DNA of 64,000 nucleotides from assembly GCA_027487385.1 (NCBI GenBank), contig JAIYDS010000236.1:26970-90969 (forward strand). The letters are read 5' to 3'. Below, piece by piece: positions 45,850 through 54,473 of the stretch. Both the position numbers and the translations under genes were made by a program. The number at the start of each line of letters is the position of its first letter. Position 1 is the stretch's first letter. The notes under the pieces were generated by a model. It worked only from the letters and a program-made list of their open reading frames with translations. It was not told where the DNA came from and made no database searches. This DNA comes from Acetobacteraceae bacterium. GTDB lineage: Bacteria > Pseudomonadota > Alphaproteobacteria > Acetobacterales > Acetobacteraceae.

Positions 45850-46821
45850 TCAGCTTGCGGTCACAGCTTCGATATCGGCGAAGCGGGCGGACCAGTTGAT
45901 GGTGGTGGCGGCGCTGCCGGTGACGGTCACGGCGATGCCGCCATTGGTGGTGTCGGCGGCGACATCGAGGCGCCATGAGCTGCCGGTGCCGTTGCTCGCG
46001 GTGGGGAGGATCGCGGTGCCGGCCCCTTCGAAGACGGCCACGGTGCCGGCGCCGTTGCCCCGGACCGCCGAGACGGTGATGCGCCAGGTGGCTGCGGCGG
46101 TGCTGCCGGTGGCCTTGCCCACCACGGTCAGAATTCCGGCATAGGCGCCGAAATTGGGCAGGTTCAGGCTGTTCGCGGTGCCGGCAGCAGCGCTGTCCGC
46201 GGTCAGGCGCGTCGCCGTGGCATCCGTGGTCTGGCGCAGCAGATGGTGCTCGCCGCATTGGGCGTCGCCCTGTGCGGCGATGCGCGTTGCAGCCCAGGCG
46301 CCACGGCCCAGATGGCTCCGCGTGGTCGCGTGTTGCCCGCCCGGCACCCACGCGCCCTGACCGCTGGCGGTGTTGGTGTTGCCGCCCGCGACCGTCGTAT
46401 TGAGGGAAACGGCGCTGTTGCTCACACCGCCGCCCACCACGCTGGTGGTGGACGTGGCGCTGTTGCCGTTGCCACCGGCAATGGTTGCGGTGTTGCCGCT
46501 GGCGGTATTCCCCGTCCCGCCACCCACCGTGGCATTGGTGCCATTGGCCAGGTTGCCGCTGCCGCCCGCGACTGTCGCGTTGGTGGAATTCGCGAGGTTG
46601 TTCTGACCGCCGCCAATCACTGAATTGGCGCCCGAGGCCACCTGATTGGCGGCCGCGCGGATATTCTGCCAATCCACGGCGTTGATGCCGCGCGCATTGC
46701 CTCCGGCTGCGGTGCCATCGGCTGCCTGCGCCTGAAGCCCGCCTGTTCCCGCGGGCGTCAGGACCAGCGGCAGGTTCGGGCCTGAGGCCAGGATTTGGTT
46801 GGTCTGGAGGTTGAAGTCCAT
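45850..46821 (-). CDS. Tail-fibre-like protein with YadA/Hep-Hag head repeats
   Basis: 323 residues. Residues about 60-160 are a run of 14-residue repeats (GGGxxNxAxxxxATVAGG) like the trimeric YadA head. The C-terminal 120 residues (RQTTDATATRLTADS ... WSARFADIEAV) match the end of the larger fibre gene upstream, as does the preceding AGGNARGINAVDWQ. There is no signal peptide or autotransporter barrel, so a phage-type fibre is more likely than an autotransporter. AGGTGGGAT precedes ATG 46821. Confidence 0.75.
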   Translation of the reverse strand: MDFNLQTNQILASGPNLPLVLTPAGTGGLQAQAADGTAAGGNARGINAVDWQNIRAAANQVASGANSVIGGGQNNLANSTNATVAGGSGNLANGTNATVGGGTGNTASGNTATIAGGNGNSATSTTSVVGGGVSNSAVSLNTTVAGGNTNTASGQGAWVPGGQHATTRSHLGRGAWAATRIAAQGDAQCGEHHLLRQTTDATATRLTADSAAAGTANSLNLPNFGAYAGILTVVGKATGSTAAATWRITVSAVRGNGAGTVAVFEGAGTAILPTASNGTGSSWRLDVAADTTNGGIAVTVTGSAATTINWSARFADIEAVTAS

Positions 46822-46822
46822 C

Positions 46823-49126
46823 TTATCCCACCTGTACGGCGACGCCGCGCGCCACCCAGTTGATGTTCTTGTCTGCCTCGCCCGTGACGGTCAGCGCCAA
46901 GCCGCCATTGGCGGTGTCCGCGGCTGCATCGACCGCCCAGGCGGCAGCCGGCGCGTCAAAGGCGATGCGGGTGATGGAGGCGCCGCCAACAAGCGCGGTT
47001 GCCGCCGCGCTGGCGCCGCGCTTGATCCCGACCTTGATTTCCCAGACCGCGCTGTCGTTCACAGCCCCGGCTGCACCGCCCGCCTGGCGGGCGACGACAA
47101 GCAGCGTGACCAGCAGCAGCGAGTTGTTGCTGAGATTGACCGTGTTGCTGGGGCTGGCCGCCCCATTGTCTGCGGTCAGCCGCGTCGCAGTGGCGTCCGT
47201 GGTCTGGCGGCGAAGAACGTGCTCCTCCGCTTGCGCGTCGCCGGTGGCTGAAAAAAGGCCCGCCGCCCATGCGCCAACACCCCGTATGCCGCGCGTGCTG
47301 GCATCGCTGCCGCCGGGGGTCCAAGACAGAACGCCCGACGCCGTATTTCGCGCCCCGCCGGAGATGGTGGCGCTTGAACCCGACGCGGTATTGCTGTCGC
47401 CACCATTGATGACCGTCCGAGGACCCGACGCGACTTGCGTGGCAAGGGTCCGCACCATCTGCCAATCCACCGCATTCGCGCCGCGGGTATTGCCGCCCGC
47501 TGCGGCATTATCCGGAAACTGTGCAATCAGCGCGCCGGTGCCCTTTGCTTGCATCACCGCCGAGATGTTCGCGTCCGAACCCAACGCACGCCACCCGACG
47601 CGGCTGGGGCTGCCGGTCACAGCGCCCAGGATTTCGGGTCGGTTCACCGCACTGGCTGGCGTTGTCACCTCGAGGCCGTGTGCGCCGCTGGCCGCGCCAA
47701 TCGTGGCCGTCCCGCTGGTCAGGCGCAGCCGCTCCACGCCGGCCGTGGCCGCGGCGAGCACGCCCGCCGCGGGGCGGAACAGGCCGGTGTCGTTCTGCCC
47801 GAGCGAAAGGCCGGGCCGAGCCGCTTCACCCGCCGGTGCCTGCACGCCGACCGAGCCGTTGCTGCCGGCGTTGAAGACAGGGCCGAGATTTGCCGTCTCC
47901 AGCAGAGGCGGGCCCGCCAGGTTCACGCGGTTGGGTACGCCTGTCGCAGCATTCGCCAGATGGATCGCCGCCGCGCCGTTGTTGCGCAGGTTGAAGTTCA
48001 CGCAGCGCAATGCGCCGATGTCCAGCCGGTTGGAATGCCCTTCGATGCGGATCGGGTTGTCTTCGGCATCATCGATGCGCAGCGAGCCGACCTGCACGCG
48101 GCTGGAATTGGTGTTGACGTAGATGCCGAAGGAGCCGGGCAGCGGCGCACCGCCGGCGTTGAAGATCTCGCACTGCACGGTCATGGCGTCGATCTGGCCG
48201 TCGGTGCCGGCGGCCTCGACCCAGATGCCGTGGCGCACGAAATCCGCATAGGCCTGGCCGATGCTGAATTTCTGCGTGTAGCCCGCGGCCGAGGAGGTGA
48301 AGCGGAACATCGAGCGGTAGCCGAGCACGAAGGCCTGGTCCACGAAGACGCCATCGCAGCGCCGGAAGACCAGTGCATCGCCATTGGCCTGCTGCCAGCG
48401 CACCACATTGTTGTTGGCCGAGAAGAAGGGCCAGAGATGAAGATTCAGGATGCGCGAGGTGTCATAGCCCTCGTCGATCTCGATCCCGGTGGTGAAGACC
48501 TGGCCGCGGATGCGGCGGAAATCGGTGCGCCCCGAATTGCGCACGAGGATGCCGCGGTTGATGCCCGAGAGCATCACATTGTCGAAATCCACGCCGCCCA
48601 GGCAGTCGGTGACCCGGAACAGGAAGTCGTAATTGGTGGGGGCCCAGGCGGCATCCTGCGGGGCCGTGTGGCTCTGGCGGAAGGCCATGTCCCGCACCAC
48701 GGAGCCGCGCGCGGCGACGCCGCTGAAGGTGAAGGGGGTGAAGCCGGTCTGGTCCACCGTCAGCCAGGTACCCTCGCCCGGCTGGCCACCCTCGGCAAAG
48801 CCGGCGCCCTGCAGGCGGACCGAGGTGCTGCTGATGGTGATCGCCGAGGCGATGCGGTAGGTGCGCGGGCCGAATTGCACCACGCCGCCCGCAGTGCCGA
48901 GCGCGTTGATCGCGGCCTGGATGGCGGGCGCGTCATTGGCGGTGCCGTTGCCGAGGGCACCGAAATCCCGCACGTCCACGCCGCGATCGGCCAGCACGGC
49001 GCGCCGCAGCTGGGAGAGCGTGGCGCGGCGGGTGGCAGGCGTGGGCGCGGTCTGCACGAAGGGCGTGAGATCGGCATCGGCGACGCTGCTCGCCGCCGGC
49101 AATTCACTGATCTTGAGGTCGGGCAT
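46823..49126 (-). CDS. Tail-fibre/tailspike-like protein with pectate-lyase-type beta-helix
   Basis: 767 residues. A short N-terminal adaptor (MPDLKISELPAASSVADADL, a typical phage tail-fibre opening) leads to a right-handed beta-helix of the pectate_lyase_3 type (about 48-400; VDVRDFGALGNGTANDAPAIQAAINAL, FGPRTYRI). Next come a QNDTGLFRPAAG linker, a few YadA-like repeats and a C-terminal domain shared with the next gene. Tailspikes of this design bind or cleave surface glycans. GGAG lies 6 nt before ATG 49126. Whether it has lyase activity cannot be judged. Confidence 0.8.
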   Translation of the reverse strand: MPDLKISELPAASSVADADLTPFVQTAPTPATRRATLSQLRRAVLADRGVDVRDFGALGNGTANDAPAIQAAINALGTAGGVVQFGPRTYRIASAITISSTSVRLQGAGFAEGGQPGEGTWLTVDQTGFTPFTFSGVAARGSVVRDMAFRQSHTAPQDAAWAPTNYDFLFRVTDCLGGVDFDNVMLSGINRGILVRNSGRTDFRRIRGQVFTTGIEIDEGYDTSRILNLHLWPFFSANNNVVRWQQANGDALVFRRCDGVFVDQAFVLGYRSMFRFTSSAAGYTQKFSIGQAYADFVRHGIWVEAAGTDGQIDAMTVQCEIFNAGGAPLPGSFGIYVNTNSSRVQVGSLRIDDAEDNPIRIEGHSNRLDIGALRCVNFNLRNNGAAAIHLANAATGVPNRVNLAGPPLLETANLGPVFNAGSNGSVGVQAPAGEAARPGLSLGQNDTGLFRPAAGVLAAATAGVERLRLTSGTATIGAASGAHGLEVTTPASAVNRPEILGAVTGSPSRVGWRALGSDANISAVMQAKGTGALIAQFPDNAAAGGNTRGANAVDWQMVRTLATQVASGPRTVINGGDSNTASGSSATISGGARNTASGVLSWTPGGSDASTRGIRGVGAWAAGLFSATGDAQAEEHVLRRQTTDATATRLTADNGAASPSNTVNLSNNSLLLVTLLVVARQAGGAAGAVNDSAVWEIKVGIKRGASAAATALVGGASITRIAFDAPAAAWAVDAAADTANGGLALTVTGEADKNINWVARGVAVQVG

Positions 49127-49170
49127 GGGGCTCCGTCCGATTGAGGGAGGAAAGGGGGGGGAGGGGCGCC

Positions 49171-49827
49171 TCAGCCCTGGGAGATCGCCGAGCCATCCTC
49201 CTGCAGGAGCTTCGCGCCATCCTCGATCAGGATCAGGCGGAGATCGGGCAGGATGTTGAAGCTGCGCGAGGTGGCGACCACGCCGGTGTCCAGCGCATCC
49301 TCGATGCGGATGCGATAGCCGCTGCCGACCGGGGGCGTGGGCAGCGTGGCCGTCGCGTAGCCCTGCTCGACGTTGACCGTCAGCGCGGGGGGGATGATCT
49401 GGTTCTGCGCGTTGCGCAGCGTGATCACCACCTGCTGGATCGGGCCGACCACCTGCGCCTGCACGGGGATGGAGGTGCCGACAATGATGCCGGCCATCAG
49501 CGGCGCCAGGATGATGGTCGAGACCACGGCGCTCGCCGCCTGCACCATGCGCAGCGTCTGCGCGATGGAACGCGTCAGCGCGATGGGCGTCACCGCGCCA
49601 TCCAGCACCACGCCGGGGCCCGTCACGGCATTGCTGCGCACCGGCAGCATGGCCATGGCATCGGCGGATTGCACGATCATCAGGTCGCCGGCGCGCAACC
49701 GGCTGGCCGCCGGAGCGAAATAACCGGCGGTGGTGACCGCCGCCTGGAGATCCGTGCTGCGGTAATGCCAGAGGTTGAAGCGCGCGGTCTGGATCAGCGG
49801 CACAAGGTCGCTTGCGATGAAGGGCAT
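49171..49827 (-). CDS. Phage-like virion-associated protein, first gene of fibre module
   Basis: 218 residues, function not assigned. The N-terminus (LWHYRSTDLQAAVTTAGYFAPAASRLRAGDLMIVQSAD) resembles a segment common in prophage structural proteins. A hydrophobic stretch lies at about 95-125, and the C-terminal half is a beta-sandwich with GYATATLPTPPVGSGYRIRIED, ending in LIEDGAKLLQEDGSAISQG. AGGAGA precedes ATG 49827. The 5' leader begins at a predicted LexA-regulated promoter near 49950. Confidence 0.65.
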   Translation of the reverse strand: MPFIASDLVPLIQTARFNLWHYRSTDLQAAVTTAGYFAPAASRLRAGDLMIVQSADAMAMLPVRSNAVTGPGVVLDGAVTPIALTRSIAQTLRMVQAASAVVSTIILAPLMAGIIVGTSIPVQAQVVGPIQQVVITLRNAQNQIIPPALTVNVEQGYATATLPTPPVGSGYRIRIEDALDTGVVATSRSFNILPDLRLILIEDGAKLLQEDGSAISQG

Positions 49828-49947
49828 GGGCGTGCGTCTCCTAAGCCATGGGGCGACAAGCCGCGCGGACCGCGCGGGATTGATCGGGAAAGGGAGGGGT
49901 GCGGGCGGGGGCGCGACACTGGACGCAATTCACCCCTTGGCCCGCTC

Positions 49948-49976
49948 TGTTTACGAGAACAAAAACAGAACGTCAA
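49948..49976 (-). promoter_or_regulatory. Predicted LexA (SOS)-controlled promoter of the tail-fibre module
   Basis: On the minus strand, -35 TTGACG (49971-49976) and -10-like TAAACA (49948-49953) are spaced exactly 17 bp. Across the spacer lies GAACAAAAACAGAAC (49957-49971, plus-strand reading), which fits the alphaproteobacterial SOS box GAAC-N7-GAAC (GTTC-N7-GTTC). Bound LexA would cover the promoter. The direction is toward the 49827-45132 genes. A plus-strand effect on the ABC transporter gene at 50050 cannot be excluded. Confidence 0.72.
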
Positions 49977-50049
49977 GGAAAAAAAGCGGATATTGTGGAA
50001 CCGGCGAGCCTGCGTCATAGCCTGGAGGCCCTGCCCCGGAGATCGTCCC

Positions 50050-51138
50050 ATGCGCCGCTTGCTGCTGACCCTGGCCCTCCTCCTCCTTGGCCCTCTGGCC
50101 CAGGCGCAGCAAGGCACACTCAACATCTATAACTGGGCCGACTATATGGACCCCTATGCCATCGAGCGCTTCCAGCGCGAGACCGGCATCCGGGTGCGCT
50201 ATGACGTCTACGACACATTGGAGACGCTGGAAGGAAAATTATCCGCAGGCCGCTCCGGCTATGACATCGTGGTGCCGACCAGCGAGCCGAGCTTCAACCG
50301 CCTGGTGCGCGCTGGCGCGCTGCGGCCGCTGGACCGCACGCGCCTGCCCAACGCCGCGAACCTCGACCCCGCGCTGATGGCGCGCATCGCGAGCGTGGAC
50401 CCGGAGAACCGGCATGGCGTCATCTACCTCTGGGGCACGGTGGGGCTGGGCATGAACGCCGCCCGTATTCGCGAATTGGCGCCGGATGCGCCGCTGGACA
50501 GCCTGGACCTCCTGCTCAACCCCGAGCATGCGCGGCGCATCGCGCGCTGCGGCATCGCGGTGATGGACAGCGCGGTGGATGTCCTGCCCTCCGTGCTGCG
50601 GCATCTGGGCCGCCATCCGGATTCCGTGGCGCAGGCCGATCTCGACGCGGCGCAGCGCGCGCTGCTGGCGATCCGCCCCTTCCTGCGCTCCATCCCCTCG
50701 CCGCCCGCCATCATCGACGCCCTGGCGGCTGGCGAGATCTGCCTGGCTTTCACCTATTCGGGCGATGTGATCCAGGCCACGGCCCGCGCCCGCGAGGCGC
50801 GCCGCACGCATGAGGTCACCTATGTGATGCCGCGCGAGGGCGCGCAGCTCTGGTTCGACATGATGGCCATCCCGGCCGATGCGCCCAACCCGGATGCCGC
50901 ACATGCCTTCATCAACTTCATCCTGCAGCCCGATGTGATGGCCGGCATCACCCGCCAGGTGCGCTATCCCAATGCCGTCCCCGCCTCGCGCGCGCTGCTG
51001 CCGCCCGAGGTGGCGAATGACCCGAGCGTCTTCCCACCGGCAGAGGCGCTGGCGCTGAGCTTCGTGGCCGGCACCCCGGCCCAGGCGGGCGAGCGCGCCC
51101 GGGCGCGGCTCTGGGCGCGGTTCAAGGCGGGGCGGTGA
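50050..51138 (+). CDS. Spermidine/putrescine-type ABC transporter, substrate-binding protein
   Basis: 362 residues. The Sec signal peptide is residues 1-19 (LLLTLALLLLGPLAQA-Q). PotD/PotF family marks are LNIYNWADYMDP, YDVYDTLETLEGKL, YDIVVPTSEPSFNRLV and AFTYSGDVIQA. It delivers a polyamine or similar cation to the permease pair encoded downstream. CGGAGA precedes ATG 50050. The next gene overlaps by 4 nt (GTGA). The ligand is a family-level guess. Confidence 0.9.
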   Translation: MRRLLLTLALLLLGPLAQAQQGTLNIYNWADYMDPYAIERFQRETGIRVRYDVYDTLETLEGKLSAGRSGYDIVVPTSEPSFNRLVRAGALRPLDRTRLPNAANLDPALMARIASVDPENRHGVIYLWGTVGLGMNAARIRELAPDAPLDSLDLLLNPEHARRIARCGIAVMDSAVDVLPSVLRHLGRHPDSVAQADLDAAQRALLAIRPFLRSIPSPPAIIDALAAGEICLAFTYSGDVIQATARAREARRTHEVTYVMPREGAQLWFDMMAIPADAPNPDAAHAFINFILQPDVMAGITRQVRYPNAVPASRALLPPEVANDPSVFPPAEALALSFVAGTPAQAGERARARLWARFKAGR

Positions 51139-52124
51139 CGCTGCTCGCGCTGGAGGGCGTCACCAAACGCTTCGGGTCGGCGCTGGCCCTGGACGGGCTC
51201 TCGCTGGAGATCGGCGCGGGCGAGTTCTTTGCGCTGCTGGGCGGCTCGGGCTCGGGCAAATCCACGCTGCTGCGCGTGATCGCGGGCTTTGAGCGGCCGG
51301 AAGCGGGGCGTGTCGTCCTGCAGGGGCGCGACATCTCGCCCCTGCCGCCGCCCGAGCGTCCGGTCGCGATGATGTTCCAATCCTACGCGTTGTTTCCGCA
51401 CATGAACGTGCGTGAGAACATCGCCTATGGCCTGCGCCGCGCCGGCGAGCGGGATCCTGCGCCCCGCGTGGCGGAGCTGGTCGCCTTGCTTCGGCTTGAG
51501 GGGCTGGAGGCGCGCCGGCCGCATCAGCTCTCCGGCGGGCAGCAGCAGCGCGTGGCCCTGGCCCGGGCCCTGGCCCGCCGCCCGCCTCTTGTCCTGCTGG
51601 ATGAGCCGCTGGCCGCGCTGGATTCCGGCCTGCGCGAGCGCACCGGTCTCGAATTGCGCGCGCTGCAACGCCGGCTTGGCGCCAGCTTCGTGATGGTGAC
51701 CCATGACCAGGCGGAGGCGCTTTCCCTCGCCGATCGGGTGGCGGTTCTGGAGAGGGGGCGAATCGCCCAGGTCGCGCCGCCGCGCGAGCTCTATGAACGG
51801 CCCGCGACGCGCAGCGTGGCGCGCTTCCTGGGGGCGGCGAATGTGCTGGAGGCCGGGCGCTTCGCCCTGCAGGCGGAGAGCACCGCACCCGCCTATGCCC
51901 TGCGGCCCGAGCGCATCCGCATCGTCCCGATGCCGCCGGCCGTGAACGGCACGCTGGCCCGCGTCACGGACATCGCCTTTCGCGGCGGCGATGCCCTGGT
52001 GCTGGCCGAGGCGGGCGGCGAGGCGCTGCGCCTGGTGCTGCCCGGCGGCACGGCGCTGCCGGAGGTGGGCGCGGAGATCTGCCTCGCCTGGGATGCGGCG
52101 GCCCTGGCGCCGCTCCACGCATGA
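51135..52124 (+). CDS. Polyamine-type ABC transporter ATPase
   Basis: 329 residues. Walker A is GGSGSGKST (about 37-45), the Q-loop is [10 protein letters not shown], the signature LSGGQQQR and Walker B LVLLDEP, followed by the H-loop [10 protein letters not shown]-terminal TOBE domain ([11 protein letters not shown]) is typical of PotA/CysA-type ATPases. The start is GTG 51135, overlapping the binding-protein stop. It energises uptake through the two permeases. Confidence 0.93.
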   Translation: MTLLALEGVTKRFGSALALDGLSLEIGAGEFFALLGGSGSGKSTLLRVIAGFERPEAGRVVLQGRDISPLPPPERPVAMMFQSYALFPHMNVRENIAYGLRRAGERDPAPRVAELVALLRLEGLEARRPHQLSGGQQQRVALARALARRPPLVLLDEPLAALDSGLRERTGLELRALQRRLGASFVMVTHDQAEALSLADRVAVLERGRIAQVAPPRELYERPATRSVARFLGAANVLEAGRFALQAESTAPAYALRPERIRIVPMPPAVNGTLARVTDIAFRGGDALVLAEAGGEALRLVLPGGTALPEVGAEICLAWDAAALAPLHA

Positions 52125-52957
52125 TCCGCGGGGCCGCCTGGGTCGCGCTGCTGCTGCTGGTGGCGGCGCCGCTGCTGATCGTGCTGGGCATGGGCTTCGG
52201 CACCTCCGCGCCCGGCGTGCCGCCGGTCATCCCGCCCATCGGCGCCGGTGGCTGGCAGGGCAGTTTCGACGCCTGGGCGCTGCTCTTCGCCGACACCTAT
52301 TACCTCGATGCCGCGCTGCGCTCGCTGCGGCTCGCCGCCATCACGGCGGGGCTCTGCCTCGTGTTGGGGTTTGGCATGGCGCTCGGCATCGCCTCGGCCG
52401 CGCCGCGTTGGCAGGCGCCCCTGCTGGCGCTGGTGCTGCTGCCCTTCTGGTCCGGCTTCGTGTTGCGCCTCGCCGCCTGGGTCGGACTGCTGCGCGATGG
52501 CGGTTGGATCAATGCCACGCTGATGCAGTTGGGCCTGATCGCCGAGCCCTTGCCGCTGCTCTACAGCGAGGGCGCGATGCTGCTGGGCATGGTGCATGGC
52601 TATCTGCCCTTCGCGATCCTGCCGCTGACCGCCACGCTGGCGCGGCGCGACCTTCGGCTGGAGGAGGCGGCGGCGGATCTTGGCGCCGGGCGGACCATGG
52701 TGTTCTTCACCATCACCCTGCCACTGGCAGCGCCGGCCGCGGCCGCCGCCTTCCTGCTGGTCTTCATCCCGGCGGCGGGCGAGGTGGTGATTCCCGAAGT
52801 GCTGGGCGCCCCGGATTCCGTGCTCTTTGGCCGCGCCATCTGGGGCGAGTTCTTCCAGACGCGCGACTGGCCGGCGGCGGCCGTGCTCTCGACCGCCCTG
52901 CTGGCGCTGCTGCTGCTGCCGATCGCACTTTACCAGCGGCTCTCGGTGGCGCGATGA
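52121..52957 (+). CDS. Polyamine-type ABC transporter permease (PotB-like)
   Basis: 278 residues with six membrane helices. The EAA loop, EEAAADLGAGRTMVFFTITLPLAAP, is the ATPase contact of binding-protein-dependent permeases, and the FIPAAGEVVIPEVLG segment is typical of PotB. ATG 52121 overlaps the ATPase stop and the gene overlaps potC-like by ATGA, so the four transporter genes form one coupled operon. Confidence 0.92.
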   Translation: MIRGAAWVALLLLVAAPLLIVLGMGFGTSAPGVPPVIPPIGAGGWQGSFDAWALLFADTYYLDAALRSLRLAAITAGLCLVLGFGMALGIASAAPRWQAPLLALVLLPFWSGFVLRLAAWVGLLRDGGWINATLMQLGLIAEPLPLLYSEGAMLLGMVHGYLPFAILPLTATLARRDLRLEEAAADLGAGRTMVFFTITLPLAAPAAAAAFLLVFIPAAGEVVIPEVLGAPDSVLFGRAIWGEFFQTRDWPAAAVLSTALLALLLLPIALYQRLSVAR

Positions 52958-53721
52958 GGCGGGCGCTTCTCACTCTGGGGCTGGTCTTCCTCTGGGCGCC
53001 CATCCTGCTCATGGCAGCCTATGCCTTCTCCGCGAGCCGCGTGCCGTTTGAATGGGGCGGCTTTTCGTTGCGCTGGTTCGCGGCGCTGGCGGCCAATGAG
53101 CGGCTGCTGGAGGCCGCTTGGCTGTCGCTGCGCATCGGCGCGGCGGCCGCCACGCTGGCGACTCTGCTGGGCCTGGCCCTGGGCTGGGTGCTGGCGCGGC
53201 ATCGCCGCTTCGCGGGGCGGCCACTCTTCGGTGTGCTGGCCGGCGCGCCCCTGGTGCTGCCCGAGGTGGTGATGGGGCTCGCGCTCCTGCTTCTGTTCGT
53301 CGGGCTCCAGGCGCTGACCGGCTGGCCGGCGCAGCGCGGCGCGGTCACGGTCTGGCTCGCCCATGCGGGGCTCGGCATGGCTTATGTGGCGGTGCTGGTG
53401 CAGGCGCGCCTGGCGGGGCTCGACCCGGCCCTCGAAGAGGCCGCCGCCGATCTGGGCGCCAGCCCGGTCGTCATATTCCGCACCATCACCCTGCCACTGA
53501 TCACACCGAGCCTCGTCGCGGGCTGGCTGCTGGCCTTCACCCTGTCCCTGGATGACGTCGTGCTGGCGAGCTTCGTCTCAGGCCCGGGTGCGACGACGCT
53601 GCCGGTCTACCTCTTCTCGCAGCTGCGCCTCGGCATGACGCCCGAGGCCAATGCGCTGGCCCTGGTCATGCTGGGTTTTGCCGGCGGGCTCGGCCTGCTG
53701 GCCTGGGCCGTCAGGCGTTAA
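52954..53721 (+). CDS. Polyamine-type ABC transporter permease (PotC-like)
   Basis: 255 residues with six membrane helices. The EAA loop is EEAAADLGASPVVIFRTITLPLITP. The segments LAGAPLVLPEVVMGLALLLLF and SLDDVVLASFVSGPGATTLPVYLFSQLRLG are close to PotC/PotI. It pairs with the PotB-like permease. Its last 11 bp overlap the end of the convergent cheZ gene. Confidence 0.92.
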   Translation: MRRALLTLGLVFLWAPILLMAAYAFSASRVPFEWGGFSLRWFAALAANERLLEAAWLSLRIGAAAATLATLLGLALGWVLARHRRFAGRPLFGVLAGAPLVLPEVVMGLALLLLFVGLQALTGWPAQRGAVTVWLAHAGLGMAYVAVLVQARLAGLDPALEEAAADLGASPVVIFRTITLPLITPSLVAGWLLAFTLSLDDVVLASFVSGPGATTLPVYLFSQLRLGMTPEANALALVMLGFAGGLGLLAWAVRR

Positions 53722-54334
53722 GCAGGGCGTCGATTTCCGCCTGGGCAAGATCTGCCGCGCTGGGCGCGGCGGCCACGGTCTGCATCTGGGTGCGCACCAC
53801 CACTTTGCTCTCGGCCGGGCGCGCCTGGCCGGGCAGCACCCGCTCCAGCATCGTCTCCACCTGCTGCAGGTGCTGGATGGCGCGGCGGATGCGCTGGCCG
53901 GTGACGTCCTGGAAGCTGCAGGCCTCGAAGATGGCATTCACCTTGGCCGCCAGATCTTCCAACCCGGCTGCGTCGCGCTGGCCCGTCATGATCCAGTCCT
54001 GGATGGCCTCGGCCGCCTCCAGGATGATGTTGGCAGCGGATTCGGTGGCCATCACCACCGCCTCCAGCTCCACGCCGCTGTTGCGGCTGGCCTCGGCGGG
54101 TACGGCCACCAGGCTTGCGATCCGCTCATGCACCTGGGCCAATTCGCGTGAAAGCTTCTCCTCGCTCATGTCGGCGAGTTGCACGCTGGCGTGCAGCTCC
54201 GCGCTCAGCTCCGCGATGCGGCGATCGATGAAGCGGTTCATCTCCTGGAAGAGCGGCTGGAATTCCGCGCGGACGGCTTCGCCCACGGCGGCGGTCAGCG
54301 CGTCCTGCAGGGCAGGCGTGATCTCGTTCGGCAT
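53711..54334 (-). CDS. cheZ: Chemotaxis phosphatase CheZ
   Basis: 207 residues, mainly a long helical hairpin. The catalytic pair D143 and Q147 are kept in FQDVTGQRIRRAIQHL. The C-terminal tail QAEIDALLNA resembles the CheY-binding peptide of E. coli CheZ. It dephosphorylates CheY-P. ATG 54334 has AAGGTG 9 nt upstream. It is divergent from a chemoreceptor gene across a 139-bp gap, supporting a chemotaxis role. Confidence 0.88.
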   Translation of the reverse strand: MPNEITPALQDALTAAVGEAVRAEFQPLFQEMNRFIDRRIAELSAELHASVQLADMSEEKLSRELAQVHERIASLVAVPAEASRNSGVELEAVVMATESAANIILEAAEAIQDWIMTGQRDAAGLEDLAAKVNAIFEACSFQDVTGQRIRRAIQHLQQVETMLERVLPGQARPAESKVVVRTQMQTVAAAPSAADLAQAEIDALLNA

Positions 54335-54473
54335 GTTCGGGCACCTTGCACAGCGGATAACCAGACGGAGATAGGAGAGGAGGCGTGAAGCCGCGGTTAA
54401 CGGCTGGTCTTCACCGATCAGCAAGGCTTCCGGCCTATTCCTCCCGCCTCCTGGGCGGAGAGGATGCAAGGCG

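Noticed and set aside
45850..46821. Trimeric autotransporter adhesin
   Set aside because: It has YadA-like head repeats but no signal peptide and no C-terminal anchor barrel, and sits in a phage-like module.
45132..49827. Complete prophage or integrative element
   Set aside because: No integrase, terminase, portal, capsid or lysis genes are visible, and no tRNA or direct repeat marks edges.
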